Positions 26,456 to 35,648 are shown, counted from the first letter of the stretch. The stretch: 64,000 bases of DNA from JAWLHU01 sp049325315 (GCA_049325315.1 JBMONB010000150.1:62001-126000), one strand, 5' to 3'. A program made the numbers and translations. The notes: generated by a model not told the origin, from the sequence alone.

Positions 26456-26673
26456 ATCCACAGGGAACGATCGACCCGCCAAAAGGAGAGCGGCGCCGGG
26501 TCCTCTCTCTGGAATCCCGAACGCCCGCTGCACGCCCGTGGAGACCGGTGGACCCGAACCCGGCAGGCGCTCCAACCCGCGACTGGCTGGCCTGGATCTG
26601 CCTGGGCCTGGGCATCCTCTGCGGGGGTGGTGCCCTATACTACGCCTTGGAGGTTATTTCAGCGGGTCCGTAA
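26452..26673 (+). CDS. Small single-pass membrane protein, 73 aa
   Basis: The gene starts at GTG 26452, overlapping the spoIIE stop by 4 bp, with GGGAAAGGAG 8 bp upstream. The N-terminal 42 residues are hydrophilic and rich in Pro and Arg. The C-terminal part, DWLAWICLGLGILCGGGALYYAL, is one membrane helix, so the protein is probably tail-anchored with its N terminus in the cytoplasm. I know no family. Translational coupling to spoIIE suggests a sporulation-stage membrane partner; that is inference. Confidence 0.6.
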   Translation: MNPQGTIDPPKGERRRVLSLESRTPAARPWRPVDPNPAGAPTRDWLAWICLGLGILCGGGALYYALEVISAGP

Positions 26674-26688
26674 AAGGGCAGGGAATCG

Positions 26689-26725
26689 CCCCGGCAGTTG
26701 TCGAATCGATTCGACACTGCCGGGG
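26689..26725 (+). terminator. Long hairpin between spoIIE operon and tilS
   Basis: CCCCGGCAG-T-TGTCGAATC pairs with GATTCGACACTGCCGGGG, 18 bp with a single bulged T. The tail is TTCGGC without a T run. It may be a terminator or an RNA processing element ahead of tilS. Confidence 0.5.
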
Positions 26726-26761
26726 TTCGGCATGAAGTGGATCCGGAAGGGGGTATGCTCG

Positions 26762-28201
26762 ATGTTGGAGCGGGTACGGGAGGCAATCCACCGTGGGGCA
26801 ATGCTTCGTCACGGCGACCGGGTAATCGTCGCCGTGTCGGGGGGGCCCGACTCTGTGGCGCTGCTTCACCTGCTCCATCGAATGGCCCCGGAATGGGCGC
26901 TATCCCTTCATGTCTTTCACCTGGATCACGGCCTGCGGGGCGAAGCCTCGGCGGCCGATGCAGCCTATGTTACTGACCTGGCCAAGTCGTTAGGCCTCCC
27001 CGTTACGGTGGTGACCCTTTCGCCCGGAGAGTTGAAGCGGGAGTCGGGTTCTGTACAGGCCAACGCCCGCCGGAGAAGGTACCAGGAAATCTACGCCCTG
27101 GCGACTCGTATTCAGGCCACCCGAGTGGCCATGGGCCACAACCGGGACGACCAGGCTGAGACGGTGCTCATGCGGCTACTACGGGGGGCGGGCCTCAAGG
27201 GGCTGGCCTCCATTCCACCGGTGCGTGAGGAGGAGGGGCTCACTATTATTCGCCCCCTCCTCACAATTTCTCGATATGAAATCGAAGGATATTGTGTTGA
27301 GCACAAACTTTTTCCCCGCTTCGATGCATCCAATGCTCGGGCCGATTATCTGCGGAACCGCATCAGGCTGGAGTTGCTCCCCATGCTTTCCCGGGAGTAC
27401 AACCCTGCCATTGCTGCGAACCTGGCCCAACTCGCTGCGGTAGTACGGGAGGAGGATGACCTTCTCGAGCAACAGGCCCGGGAAGCGTTCAGTCGCTGTC
27501 GAATCGAGGACTCCGGAACCGCTGTGGTGCTTGACGGCGCCCGGCTCCTTACTGAGCCGCTGGCGCTGGCCCGCCGGGTTGTCCGAATCGTTGGCAGGCA
27601 GCTAGCCGGTCCGGAGGTTGATCTGGGCCTCCCGGCGGTCACGCGAGTCTTAGATGCAGCGGCCCGTAACGACGGTACCCACACCGTAGACCTACCCGCC
27701 GGTCTGCGGCTGACGGTGGAGTACGGGCGGTGCAGGTTTGAAGGCCCCACCGTTGAGCGGGGAGAGGTTGGAGCAGACGACATCTGGCCGGTCGCCCCGC
27801 AGGGAGTGACGCTGATTCCCGAGTTGGGATTCGTGATCCGGGCTGAGACCCTCACGGATCCTCAGGTAGCCAATCAGGGTTGGGCCCCGTCTACCCCGGA
27901 GGATCTGTGGCTCGATGCGGATCGCTTGGCGGGTCCGCTCGCCATTCGCTTCCGGCGTCCTGGCGATCGACTCTGGCCAACAGGTATGGAAGGCTCCAAA
28001 AAGCTGCAAGATATTCTAGTTGATGCAAAGGTTCCCCGGTCTATGAGGACCAGGCTTCCATTGCTGGTCGCGGGCGATGAGGTCATCTGCCTGATCGGCA
28101 TACGACTGGATCGACGGTTTTTGGCAGGTCCGACGGCGCGCTGTGTGATTCGCCTGAGAATTTTGCAGAAGCCGCCAGACTTAGATCCAGACACCGTTTG
28201 A
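26762..28201 (+). CDS. tilS: tRNA(Ile)-lysidine synthase
   Basis: A 479-residue enzyme that modifies C34 of the CAT-anticodon tRNA-Ile to lysidine so that it reads ATA. The PP-loop SGGPDS is near residues 25-30, followed by FHLDHGLRGEASAADA, ARRRRYQEIYA, MGHNRDDQAETVLMRLLRGAGLKGL and RNRIRLELLPML. The C-terminal TilS domain has RFRRPGDRLWPTGMEGSKKLQDILVDAKVPR. ATG 26762 follows GGAAGGGGG. The tilS-ftsH order is common in Firmicutes; the hypoxanthine phosphoribosyltransferase gene often found between them is absent here. Confidence 0.95.
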   Translation: MLERVREAIHRGAMLRHGDRVIVAVSGGPDSVALLHLLHRMAPEWALSLHVFHLDHGLRGEASAADAAYVTDLAKSLGLPVTVVTLSPGELKRESGSVQANARRRRYQEIYALATRIQATRVAMGHNRDDQAETVLMRLLRGAGLKGLASIPPVREEEGLTIIRPLLTISRYEIEGYCVEHKLFPRFDASNARADYLRNRIRLELLPMLSREYNPAIAANLAQLAAVVREEDDLLEQQAREAFSRCRIEDSGTAVVLDGARLLTEPLALARRVVRIVGRQLAGPEVDLGLPAVTRVLDAAARNDGTHTVDLPAGLRLTVEYGRCRFEGPTVERGEVGADDIWPVAPQGVTLIPELGFVIRAETLTDPQVANQGWAPSTPEDLWLDADRLAGPLAIRFRRPGDRLWPTGMEGSKKLQDILVDAKVPRSMRTRLPLLVAGDEVICLIGIRLDRRFLAGPTARCVIRLRILQKPPDLDPDTV

Positions 28202-28224
28202 GGCCCGATGCCAGCCGTATTCGG

Positions 28225-28253
28225 TTGTCTGGGTTCATAAAATATGGTACACT
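28225..28253 (+). promoter_or_regulatory. Promoter of ftsH
   Basis: TTGTCT (28225-28230), a 17-bp spacer and TACACT (28248-28253) with an extended -10 TG at 28245-28246. It lies 105 bp before the TTG start. Confidence 0.6.
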
Positions 28254-28357
28254 CTACGAGTATCTTTCGAGCCCTTAGACCCGACTTAACCTGTGAGCAA
28301 TGAGATTTGATCTCGCTTCATTACGATAAGCCCTTGTGGAAGGAGGGCCCTACCAGA

Positions 28358-30235
28358 TTGAACAAATTATTCCGTAGTCTCGCCTTCTATCTGCTTCTGC
28401 TGGTGATCTCGGTGGCGATCGCCGTTCAACTTGGCGGTACGAGCCAGCAAAAGAAGAACCTGACCTATTCAGAGTTCTTCCACCTGGTTCAGGCCAAGGA
28501 GGTCAAGGAGGTCGTCATTACCGGCGGGCATGGCGAGGGCAAACTCAAGGACGACACGCCCTTTACGGTGCGCGTCCCGGAGGGCTCCGCTCAGCAGCCG
28601 ATTATTGAGGAACTGCAGAAGCATCCGGAGATCACATGGGATATTCGCCCAGACAACTCGCCGGGAATCTGGGCCATCTTGCTTCAGACACTGGTCCCCG
28701 TGATTCTTGTTCTCCTGGCCTTCTTCTTTATCATGCAGCAAACCCAGGGCTCGGGTAACCGGGTCATGCAGTTCGGCAAGAGCCGGGCGCGTCTGCACAC
28801 CGATGACCGCAAGCGCGTCACCTTCGAAGACGTGGCTGGCATCGAAGAGGTGAAGGAAGAGCTCTCGGAGATCGTGGACTTCCTGAAGCATCCGAAGCGG
28901 TATATGGAGTTGGGTGCCCGTATCCCCAAGGGTGTGCTGCTCTTCGGCTCCCCGGGCACCGGCAAGACCCTGCTTGCCAAGGCGGTGGCCGGTGAGGCAG
29001 GCGTCCCGTTCTTCACCATCTCCGGTTCCGACTTTGTTGAGATGTTCGTCGGCGTTGGTGCCAGCCGCGTCCGCGACCTCTTTGAACAGGCCAAGAAGAA
29101 CTCCCCCTGCATCGTCTTTATCGACGAGATTGACGCGGTCGGTCGCCAGCGCGGCGCCGGCTACGGCGGTGGCCACGACGAGCGTGAGCAGACCCTGAAC
29201 CAGCTGCTCGTCGAGATGGACGGCTTCTCTGCCAACGAGGGGATCATTATCATCGCGGCCACCAACCGGCCCGATGTGCTTGACCCGGCCCTGCTGCGTC
29301 CGGGCCGCTTCGACCGCCAGATCGTAATCGACCGGCCGGATCTGAAGGGGCGTATCGCCATCCTGAAGGTCCACGCCAAGGGCAAGCCCCTGGACGGCGA
29401 CGTCGACCTTGAGGTGCTGGCCAAGCGGACCCCGGGTTTCACCGGCGCCGACATCGCTAACCTGATGAACGAGGCGGCCCTGCTTGCCGCCCGGCGCCGC
29501 AAGAAGAAGATCAGCATGGAAGACCTCGAGGACGCCATCGACCGTGTGATGGCCGGTGGCCCCGAGAAGAAGTCCCGTATCATCTCCGAGAAGGAGAAGC
29601 GGGTAACCGCCTGGCATGAGGCTGGTCACGCCGTGGTCGGCCACATGCTGGCCCACATGGACCCGCTGCACAAAATCACCATCATCCCCCGGGGCCGGGC
29701 CATGGGCTACACCATGTTCCTCCCGGTGGAGGACCGGTACAACATCTCCAAGTCTGAGATCCTCGACCGTATGGCGATGGCCCTTGGCGGCCGTGCGGCT
29801 GAAGAGCTGACCTTCGGCGAGATCACCAGCGGCGCGCACGATGATATCGAGCGCACCACCGGGTGGGCCCGCCGGATGGTGACTGAGTGGGGTATGAGCG
29901 AGAAGCTTGGCCCGCTCACCTTTGGCCAGAAGCAGGACGAGGTCTTCCTCGCCCGTGACATGACCCGCCTCCGCAACTACTCGGAAGAGGTTGCGGGCAT
30001 GATTGACGAGGAGGTTCGCCACTTCGTCCACACTGCCCACGAGCGGGCGCTGGACATCTTGAGGAAGCATAAGGATGCCCTCGACAAGCTCTCGGAGGTA
30101 CTCCTGGAGAAGGAGACCTTGGAGGGCAAGGAACTGGAGGAGTTGCTCACCCAGCTCCTGCCGCCCCGCCCCCAGCCCGATGGCAGGAAGCCGACGCTTG
30201 ACGGCCCGGCTCCGCAGGCACAGCCGGCCTTCTAG
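28358..30235 (+). CDS. ftsH: ATP-dependent zinc metalloprotease FtsH
   Basis: A 625-residue membrane AAA+ protease that removes misassembled membrane proteins and regulators. Two N-terminal helices flank an extracytoplasmic domain. The AAA module has Walker A GSPGTGKTLLAKA (about 198), Walker B CIVFIDEIDAVG and the SRH region TNRPDVLDPALLRPGRFDRQ. The zinc motif HEAGH is near 419. The start is TTG 28358, chosen because AAGGAGG (28340-28346) is 11 bp upstream; an ATG at 28307 has no such site. The C-terminal tail is rich in Pro and Gln. It has its own promoter and terminator. Confidence 0.95.
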   Translation: MNKLFRSLAFYLLLLVISVAIAVQLGGTSQQKKNLTYSEFFHLVQAKEVKEVVITGGHGEGKLKDDTPFTVRVPEGSAQQPIIEELQKHPEITWDIRPDNSPGIWAILLQTLVPVILVLLAFFFIMQQTQGSGNRVMQFGKSRARLHTDDRKRVTFEDVAGIEEVKEELSEIVDFLKHPKRYMELGARIPKGVLLFGSPGTGKTLLAKAVAGEAGVPFFTISGSDFVEMFVGVGASRVRDLFEQAKKNSPCIVFIDEIDAVGRQRGAGYGGGHDEREQTLNQLLVEMDGFSANEGIIIIAATNRPDVLDPALLRPGRFDRQIVIDRPDLKGRIAILKVHAKGKPLDGDVDLEVLAKRTPGFTGADIANLMNEAALLAARRRKKKISMEDLEDAIDRVMAGGPEKKSRIISEKEKRVTAWHEAGHAVVGHMLAHMDPLHKITIIPRGRAMGYTMFLPVEDRYNISKSEILDRMAMALGGRAAEELTFGEITSGAHDDIERTTGWARRMVTEWGMSEKLGPLTFGQKQDEVFLARDMTRLRNYSEEVAGMIDEEVRHFVHTAHERALDILRKHKDALDKLSEVLLEKETLEGKELEELLTQLLPPRPQPDGRKPTLDGPAPQAQPAF

Positions 30236-30242
30236 ACAATCG

Positions 30243-30271
30243 CCCCGCCTCTCACGTGGAGGCGGGGTTTT
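30243..30271 (+). terminator. Rho-independent terminator of ftsH
   Basis: CCCCGCCTC pairs with GAGGCGGGG over a 7-nt loop, followed by TTTTCCTTTT. Confidence 0.9.
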
Positions 30272-30370
30272 CCTTTTAGAAGGAAATCGATCGTACTTGG
30301 GGAACGCTAAAGTATTGGGCTATACCGGTGGCATATCGATCCAGGCGAAAAACGGGAGAGCGATAGGGAT

Positions 30371-30793
30371 ATGGCACGAGCATACATGGATTTTCCGCTC
30401 CCTTCTTGCCACGCCCTGATTCGCGACGGGGACCGCATTTTGCTGGTGCAGCGGGGGCGGCCACCGTTGGAGGGCTGTTGGGGGTTGCCGGGTGGCGGGA
30501 TCGAACTGGGGGAGACGGTGGAGGAGGCCCTCTGCCGTGAGGTTCGGGAGGAGACAGGGCTTGACGTGGCCGTCGAGCGCCTCCTGGGCTACGCGGACGG
30601 GATCGACCGGGACGAGATGGGTCGGGTCCGCTACCACTACGTGATTCTCTATGTGGAGGCCAAGGTCAGGGGTGGCCGTCTGGCTCCGGCAGATGATGCG
30701 AAAGATGCGCGGTGGCTGACCACCCGCGAGGTCAGCGCGCTGCCCTTGACAGATTCCGTGGAACGAGCGCTGGCGTGGGCCGGCCTGAAGTGA
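30371..30793 (+). CDS. NUDIX hydrolase
   Basis: A 140-residue pyrophosphohydrolase. The full Nudix box is present at about 37-59: GGGIELGETVEEALCREVREE followed by TGL. The beginning SCHALIRDGDRILLVQRGRPPLEGCWGLPGGG is usual for ADP-ribose or nucleotide-cleaning members. A possible promoter is TTGGGG (30297) with TATACC (30321). The Xaa-Pro peptidase starts 15 bp downstream, so they are probably co-transcribed. The substrate is unknown. Confidence 0.87.
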   Translation: MARAYMDFPLPSCHALIRDGDRILLVQRGRPPLEGCWGLPGGGIELGETVEEALCREVREETGLDVAVERLLGYADGIDRDEMGRVRYHYVILYVEAKVRGGRLAPADDAKDARWLTTREVSALPLTDSVERALAWAGLK

Positions 30794-30808
30794 GGAGGAG
30801 AACGTACG

Positions 30809-31939
30809 TTGAATCAGGAACGTATCGCTCGCATGCTCGACCGCGCCAAAGCGCAGGGTCTTGAATGTATTGTGATCATGCCAGGGCCCAACCTGACCTA
30901 CCTGACGGGGCTGAACATGCACCTGTCTGAGCGCACCACCATGCTCTTCTTCCCGGTATCTGGGGAGCCGTTTGCGGTCTGCCCGGCCTTCGAGGGGGAG
31001 CGAGTGGCCGCAGGCGCAGGCATTCACAAGCTCTTCCCGTGGGGGGAGGAGGAAGGCCCCTTACCTGCGCTGCGCAAGGCGCTGGCCACCGCGGGCGTCG
31101 GCGCCGGCGTTATCGGGGTGGAGTACCGCTATATGCGGGTGCTGGAGCGTGAGCTGCTGGCCCTGGCGGTCGAGCAAGGGGTTTCGGTTATGGGCGGGCA
31201 GCGCCAAACCGGCGGGCTGCGCTATGAAGACGCAGGGCTGATTCTCGCCGATTTGCGGGCTACCAAGGATGCTGGGGAACTGGCGATCATGCAGGAAGCA
31301 GCGGCCATGGTGGACGCTGGCTGTGAGGCGGCACACCGGTTCATTCGCCCGGGTGTGACCGAGCAGCAGGTTGCTGATCATATGGGTCGGGAACTGGAGA
31401 GACTAGGGGCGAGGCCGCCGTTTCACATCTATGTCGCCTCCGGCCCCCGGTCGGCGATTCCCCATGCCGGGCCGACAGACCGGGTCCTGCAAGACGGAGA
31501 GCTCTGCTGGGTCGACTTCGTCTACGCGCACCGGGGCTACGTGGGGGATATCACCCGGACCTATCCGGTCGGGACGGTGCAGGGGCAGCTGCGGGAGATC
31601 TTCCAGGTCTGTCTCGAGGCGCAGGCCAAGGCTCTGGCCGAGACAAAGCCGGGCATGACCGGTGCGCAGGTCGACGCCATTGCCCGGACTTACATTCGCG
31701 AGAAGGGCTACGGTGCGTACTTTACCCACCGGACCGGCCACGGCCTTGGGCTGGAAGGCCACGAGGAGCCCTACATCGTGGGCTCCAACCATACCCCCCT
31801 TCAGGTGGGGCAAACCTTCACCATCGAGCCTGGCATCTACATACCCGGCGTAGGGGGCGTTCGGATCGAGGATGACGTGGTGCTGGAGGCAGACGGGCTG
31901 CGCAGTCTGACGCAGTACCCGCGGGATTTGCTGAAGTAA
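30809..31939 (+). CDS. M24-family Xaa-Pro peptidase
   Basis: A 376-residue metallopeptidase with a creatinase-like N-terminal domain (1-135) and the pita-bread catalytic domain. Metal ligands can be placed: Asp in WVDFVYAHRGYVGDITRTY (two Asp), His in HRTGHGLGLEGHEEP, Glu in FTIEPGIYIPG and Glu in VRIEDDVVLE. It removes the N-terminal residue before proline. It starts at TTG 30809 behind GAGGAGGAG. It is followed 15 bp later by ymfF and ymfH; M24 peptidases often lie near EF-P genes in Firmicutes. Confidence 0.9.
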   Translation: MNQERIARMLDRAKAQGLECIVIMPGPNLTYLTGLNMHLSERTTMLFFPVSGEPFAVCPAFEGERVAAGAGIHKLFPWGEEEGPLPALRKALATAGVGAGVIGVEYRYMRVLERELLALAVEQGVSVMGGQRQTGGLRYEDAGLILADLRATKDAGELAIMQEAAAMVDAGCEAAHRFIRPGVTEQQVADHMGRELERLGARPPFHIYVASGPRSAIPHAGPTDRVLQDGELCWVDFVYAHRGYVGDITRTYPVGTVQGQLREIFQVCLEAQAKALAETKPGMTGAQVDAIARTYIREKGYGAYFTHRTGHGLGLEGHEEPYIVGSNHTPLQVGQTFTIEPGIYIPGVGGVRIEDDVVLEADGLRSLTQYPRDLLK

Positions 31940-31954
31940 AGGAGGGTTTCCGGT

Positions 31955-33247
31955 TTGACCGAACACTTCACCAGGTTCTCCCTGGCCGAAGGGGTCAACC
32001 TGTACATTCAGGCGACGCCGAAGTTCAAGACCACGACCATATATGCCTATTTCCACATGCCGTTGGAGCCGGTGACGGTGACCTACGACGCCCTGCTTCC
32101 GATGGTGCTGGCCCGCGCCTCGGCAGACCTGCCGACAACCGCCGCCCTTTCCCGGCAGTTCGATGACCTGTACGGGGCTTCGTTCGGTGTCGATGTGAAC
32201 CGCCGGGGCGAGGTGCAGTCCATTGTCTTCCGGCTCGAAGTGGCCAACGAACAGCACATTCCCGGCGAAGAGGGGCTGCTGAAGCGCGGCCTGGAAACGC
32301 TGGCGGGCATCATTACTCGCCCGCTGATTGTCGGCGACGGGCTTAAGGCGGAGTACGTCGCCCAGGAGTCGGCAAACCTGCGCCAGATTATCGAGGGGCT
32401 GATCAACGACAAGCGGCGCTATGCGATGGTGCGATGCACCGAGGCGATGTGCGAGGGGGAGCCCTTCGCGCTTTACCGGCTGGGGCGGGTGGAAGACCTG
32501 GCGGTGGTGACCCCTCAGTCGCTGCTGGAGCATCATCACCGGGTCGTCACCGCCGCCCCGGTCGATATCTTCGTCATCGGCGACCTCGACGTGGAGGAGA
32601 CCCGAAACCTGGTCAGCACCACCCTCATTCTGCCCCCGGCGGCGCCAGGCGGGCGGAAGTTCCCCGAGACGCTGGTCAAGCCGGACCCAGGCCGCCCCGT
32701 GCGGGAGGTGGTCGACCGGCTCGACGTCAACCAAGGGGTGCTGGTCATCGGCTTTCGAACCGGCACGACCCTCCGGGACGAGCTCTACTTCCCCATGCTG
32801 GTCGCCAACGGGGTTCTCGGCGGATTTCCGCACTCCAAGCTCTTTCAGGAGGTGCGCGAGAAGAACTCGCTGGCCTACTTCGCCTACTCGGCGGTCGAGA
32901 CCGTCAAGGGCGTGGGCTTCATGTACGCCGGGGTCGAGTTCGAGGACATGGAGAAGGCCAAGGCGATCATGCTGGAGCAGCTGAAGGCGGTGCAGGAAGG
33001 GCAGATTGCCGATGAGGAGCTGGAGACCACCATCGAGACACTGGTCAACGACATGCTGAGCGCCGCCGACAGCCCGGGCGCCATGGCTGACCTGGCCGTG
33101 GACCAGGTCTTTTCGGGGCGGGACCTCTCAATTGAGGAGCGGGTGGCTCAGTACCGCAAGGTGACCAAGGAGCAGGTGGCAGCGGCGGCCCAGCGCTTCA
33201 CCCTGGACACGGTCTATTTCCTGAACAAGACAGAAGGGGGAGAGTAG
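31955..33247 (+). CDS. ymfF: M16-like protein YmfF (EF-P modification-associated)
   Basis: A 430-residue member of the M16 peptidase fold that lacks the zinc motif HxxEH, so it is a non-catalytic partner. Typical stretches are DDLYGASFGVDVNRRGEVQSIVF and SKLFQEVREKNSLAYFAYSAVE. In Bacillus the YmfF/YmfH pair is tied to the 5-aminopentanol modification of elongation factor P. TTG 31955 follows AAGGAGGG. Its catalytic partner YmfH starts 2 bp after its stop, so the two should form a heterodimer. Confidence 0.85.
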   Translation: MTEHFTRFSLAEGVNLYIQATPKFKTTTIYAYFHMPLEPVTVTYDALLPMVLARASADLPTTAALSRQFDDLYGASFGVDVNRRGEVQSIVFRLEVANEQHIPGEEGLLKRGLETLAGIITRPLIVGDGLKAEYVAQESANLRQIIEGLINDKRRYAMVRCTEAMCEGEPFALYRLGRVEDLAVVTPQSLLEHHHRVVTAAPVDIFVIGDLDVEETRNLVSTTLILPPAAPGGRKFPETLVKPDPGRPVREVVDRLDVNQGVLVIGFRTGTTLRDELYFPMLVANGVLGGFPHSKLFQEVREKNSLAYFAYSAVETVKGVGFMYAGVEFEDMEKAKAIMLEQLKAVQEGQIADEELETTIETLVNDMLSAADSPGAMADLAVDQVFSGRDLSIEERVAQYRKVTKEQVAAAAQRFTLDTVYFLNKTEGGE

Positions 33248-33249
33248 CG

Positions 33250-34536
33250 ATGGAGAAGCACTACGATCCCCTGCTGAAGGATACGCTCTACACAGAGCGG
33301 CTGGAGAACGGGCTGACCGTGGCCGTGCTGGTCAAGCCGGGCTTCAAGCAGGTGACCGGCCGGGTCTCGGCTCACTACGGCTCCATCGACAGCCGGTTCG
33401 TCGACCCGAAAACCGGCGAAGCGGTTCAGGTCCCCGACGGTATCGCGCACTTCCTGGAGCACAAGCTCTTCGAGATGGAGTGGGGCAACGTTTCCGACCG
33501 GTTCTCAGAGCTAGGGGCAGATGTGAACGCCTACACCACCCATACCCACACCGTCTACCACTACACGACGACGCAGAACTTCGAAGAGTGCCTCGACCTG
33601 CTGCTGGACTTTGTCCAGAGCCCCCACTTCACCGAGGAGTCGGTTGCTAAGGAACAGGGCATCATAGAGCAGGAGATCCGGATGTACCTCGACGACCCGG
33701 GCTGGCGTTCGTCGGCGAACCTCATGGAGGCGCTCTATGTGCACCATCCGGTCCGGATCGACATTGCCGGCACGGTGGAGTCGATCCGGCAGATCAACAA
33801 GGATCTGCTCTACCTTTGCCACCGCATTTTCTACCACCCGTCAAACATGGTGGTCTTCGTGGCCGGCGATGTGGATCCCGCCGCCGTGGTAGAGCAGGCA
33901 CGGGCCAGCTTTGACAGGCACCAGTATACCGCCCAGCCCCAGATCCAGCGGATCATGCCCGAGGAGCCACCCCGGGTGGCGGAGCGGCGGCGCATGCAGG
34001 CGCTGCTGGTCAGCCAACCCATCTTCCGCATTGGTTTCAAGGAGACGGAGCCCCACGTGGCGGGGCGAGCGTTGCTGGAGCGGGACCTGCTCACGGCCAT
34101 GATCCTGGACACCATGGCGGGCAAGGGCTCTGAGCTGTACACCCGGCTCTATGAGAGCGGGCTGATCGACCAGCGGTTCGGCTTTGAGTACAACCCGGAG
34201 CTGAGCTTCGGCTACAGCTACTTCAGCGGCCCGACCCGTGACCCCGGTGAGCTGGAGGCGCGGCTCCTGGCGGGTATCGCCGAGTACCGGAGCGCCGGAC
34301 TGAACGAGGCCGACTTCGAGCGAGCCCGCAAGAAGATCATCGGGCGGATTGTTAACCTGATGAACGATCTCGATGGAGCAGCCTATGTCTTCATCGATGG
34401 GTACTTCAAGGAGATCAGCCTCTTCGACCTGATTCCGGCGGCCAAGGCGCTGACGCTGGAGGCGGCCAATGAGCGGCTGCGCGCCCACTTCGACCCCGAC
34501 CATGCGGCGGTCTCGATTATCTACCCAAAGAGCTAA
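33250..34536 (+). CDS. ymfH: M16 zinc peptidase YmfH (EF-P modification-associated)
   Basis: A 428-residue catalytic M16 peptidase. The zinc motif HFLEH is at about 67-71 (GIAHFLEHKLFEMEWGNV), and the third ligand Glu is in EQEIRMYLDDPGWR. The C-terminal half carries RLYESGLIDQRFGFEYNPELSFGYSYFSGPT. ATG 33250 follows GGGGGAGAGTAGCG, 2 bp after ymfF. In Bacillus it acts with YmfF around EF-P modification. No efp gene is visible in this window. Confidence 0.87.
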   Translation: MEKHYDPLLKDTLYTERLENGLTVAVLVKPGFKQVTGRVSAHYGSIDSRFVDPKTGEAVQVPDGIAHFLEHKLFEMEWGNVSDRFSELGADVNAYTTHTHTVYHYTTTQNFEECLDLLLDFVQSPHFTEESVAKEQGIIEQEIRMYLDDPGWRSSANLMEALYVHHPVRIDIAGTVESIRQINKDLLYLCHRIFYHPSNMVVFVAGDVDPAAVVEQARASFDRHQYTAQPQIQRIMPEEPPRVAERRRMQALLVSQPIFRIGFKETEPHVAGRALLERDLLTAMILDTMAGKGSELYTRLYESGLIDQRFGFEYNPELSFGYSYFSGPTRDPGELEARLLAGIAEYRSAGLNEADFERARKKIIGRIVNLMNDLDGAAYVFIDGYFKEISLFDLIPAAKALTLEAANERLRAHFDPDHAAVSIIYPKS

Positions 34537-34544
34537 TGGTCTGG

Positions 34545-34569
34545 CCCGCCTGCCCTGCTGGCAGGCGGG
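34545..34569 (+). terminator. Hairpin after ymfH
   Basis: CCCGCCTGCC pairs perfectly with GGCAGGCGGG over 5 nt. There is no T tract, so readthrough into the next gene is likely. Confidence 0.4.
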
Positions 34570-34617
34570 TCACCCACATCACCCTGCGCAGCGGCTGCAC
34601 AAAGGAGGCGTTGCACG

Positions 34618-35643
34618 ATCGATCCGTTATCACACGCAGTCATTGGCTCCGCGGTCGCAGCCCTCGCCCCGGGCGGGGTGCATCCGGCCGTGGTCTGGGG
34701 CGCCATTTTGGGGGCGGAGGCTCCCGACATTGACTTCGTGGTCCGGTACGCCAAGGGCTCTGTCGCCTATTTGAAGGCGCATCGGGGACCGACCCACGGC
34801 CTTGCAGTGTTGCCGATCCTCGCCATTCTCATCGCTGGAGGGCTAAAGTTGCTGTCACCAACGGCGCCCTTCTGGCAGGTCTTCTGGTTCGCTCTCCTGG
34901 GCTGCCTCTCCCACGTGCTCTTCGACTTCGGAAACGATTACGGAACCCAGGGCTTGTGGCCCTTCTCCCGCAAGCGCATCGCCCTCGACATCATCCCGAT
35001 TATCGACTTCCGGGTGCTGGCGATCATCGGGTTCGGCTGGTTCCTCAACTGGATCATGGTGTTCAATCGGGCGATGCTATTCGCCGGGGTCTGGGTGGCG
35101 CTGGGGGTCTACATTGTGGCCCGGTACAGGCAGCACCGCAAGGCGCGCGCCATCGTGGCCGAGCGATTCGACCTGAGCGGCGAGTGCGGGGAGGCGATGG
35201 GCTGTGGCCATGGCTGGAATCACGAGCGGGTCACGATCCACCCGACGCTCTTCTCGTGGAATGCGTGGCGATACGTGATCCAACAGCCCGGCGAGTTCTG
35301 GACCGGGCTGGTCTGGGTGCGGGAAGGCAAGGCGAGCGAGCCGGAGAAGGCAGAAAACGCCCACGACCAGATTGTGCTGGCCTCTATGAAGTCGAGCGTG
35401 GTCTCGGCCTTCGCCGAGTGGGTTCGGCGACCCCGGGTTCAGGTGACGCCGAAGGACGGGCTTTACGAGGTGCGCTGGGCGGACATGCGCTACGAGTCCG
35501 ACGGATTCTCCCCCTTCACCGCCTACGCCTGGCTCGATGAGTCGCTCACCCTGGTGGATGAGGGGCTGCAGAAGCGTCAGGCCATCGACCGGGCCATGGT
35601 CCGGCGCCGCCTGCGGCGGGAGATGGGGCTCCTGGACTCATGA
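34618..35643 (+). CDS. Membrane-bound metal-dependent hydrolase, YfhP/YdjM-like (probable ATC start)
   Basis: A 341-residue membrane protein. The product should begin I/M-DPLSHAVIGSAVAALAPGGVHP. The conserved elements PDIDFVVRY, HRGPTHGL and HVLFDFGNDYGTQGLWPFS supply the Asp and His metal ligands of this family. About four helices lie in the first half, and the C-terminal 160 residues are soluble. The only well-placed ribosome site, AAAGGAGG (34601-34608), points to ATC at 34618. No ATG, GTG or TTG occurs in frame between the upstream stop (34534) and GTG 34678, and starting at that GTG would delete the conserved SHA motif. The cellular role is unknown. Confidence 0.8.
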   Translation: MDPLSHAVIGSAVAALAPGGVHPAVVWGAILGAEAPDIDFVVRYAKGSVAYLKAHRGPTHGLAVLPILAILIAGGLKLLSPTAPFWQVFWFALLGCLSHVLFDFGNDYGTQGLWPFSRKRIALDIIPIIDFRVLAIIGFGWFLNWIMVFNRAMLFAGVWVALGVYIVARYRQHRKARAIVAERFDLSGECGEAMGCGHGWNHERVTIHPTLFSWNAWRYVIQQPGEFWTGLVWVREGKASEPEKAENAHDQIVLASMKSSVVSAFAEWVRRPRVQVTPKDGLYEVRWADMRYESDGFSPFTAYAWLDESLTLVDEGLQKRQAIDRAMVRRRLRREMGLLDS

Positions 35644-35648
35644 CCGTG

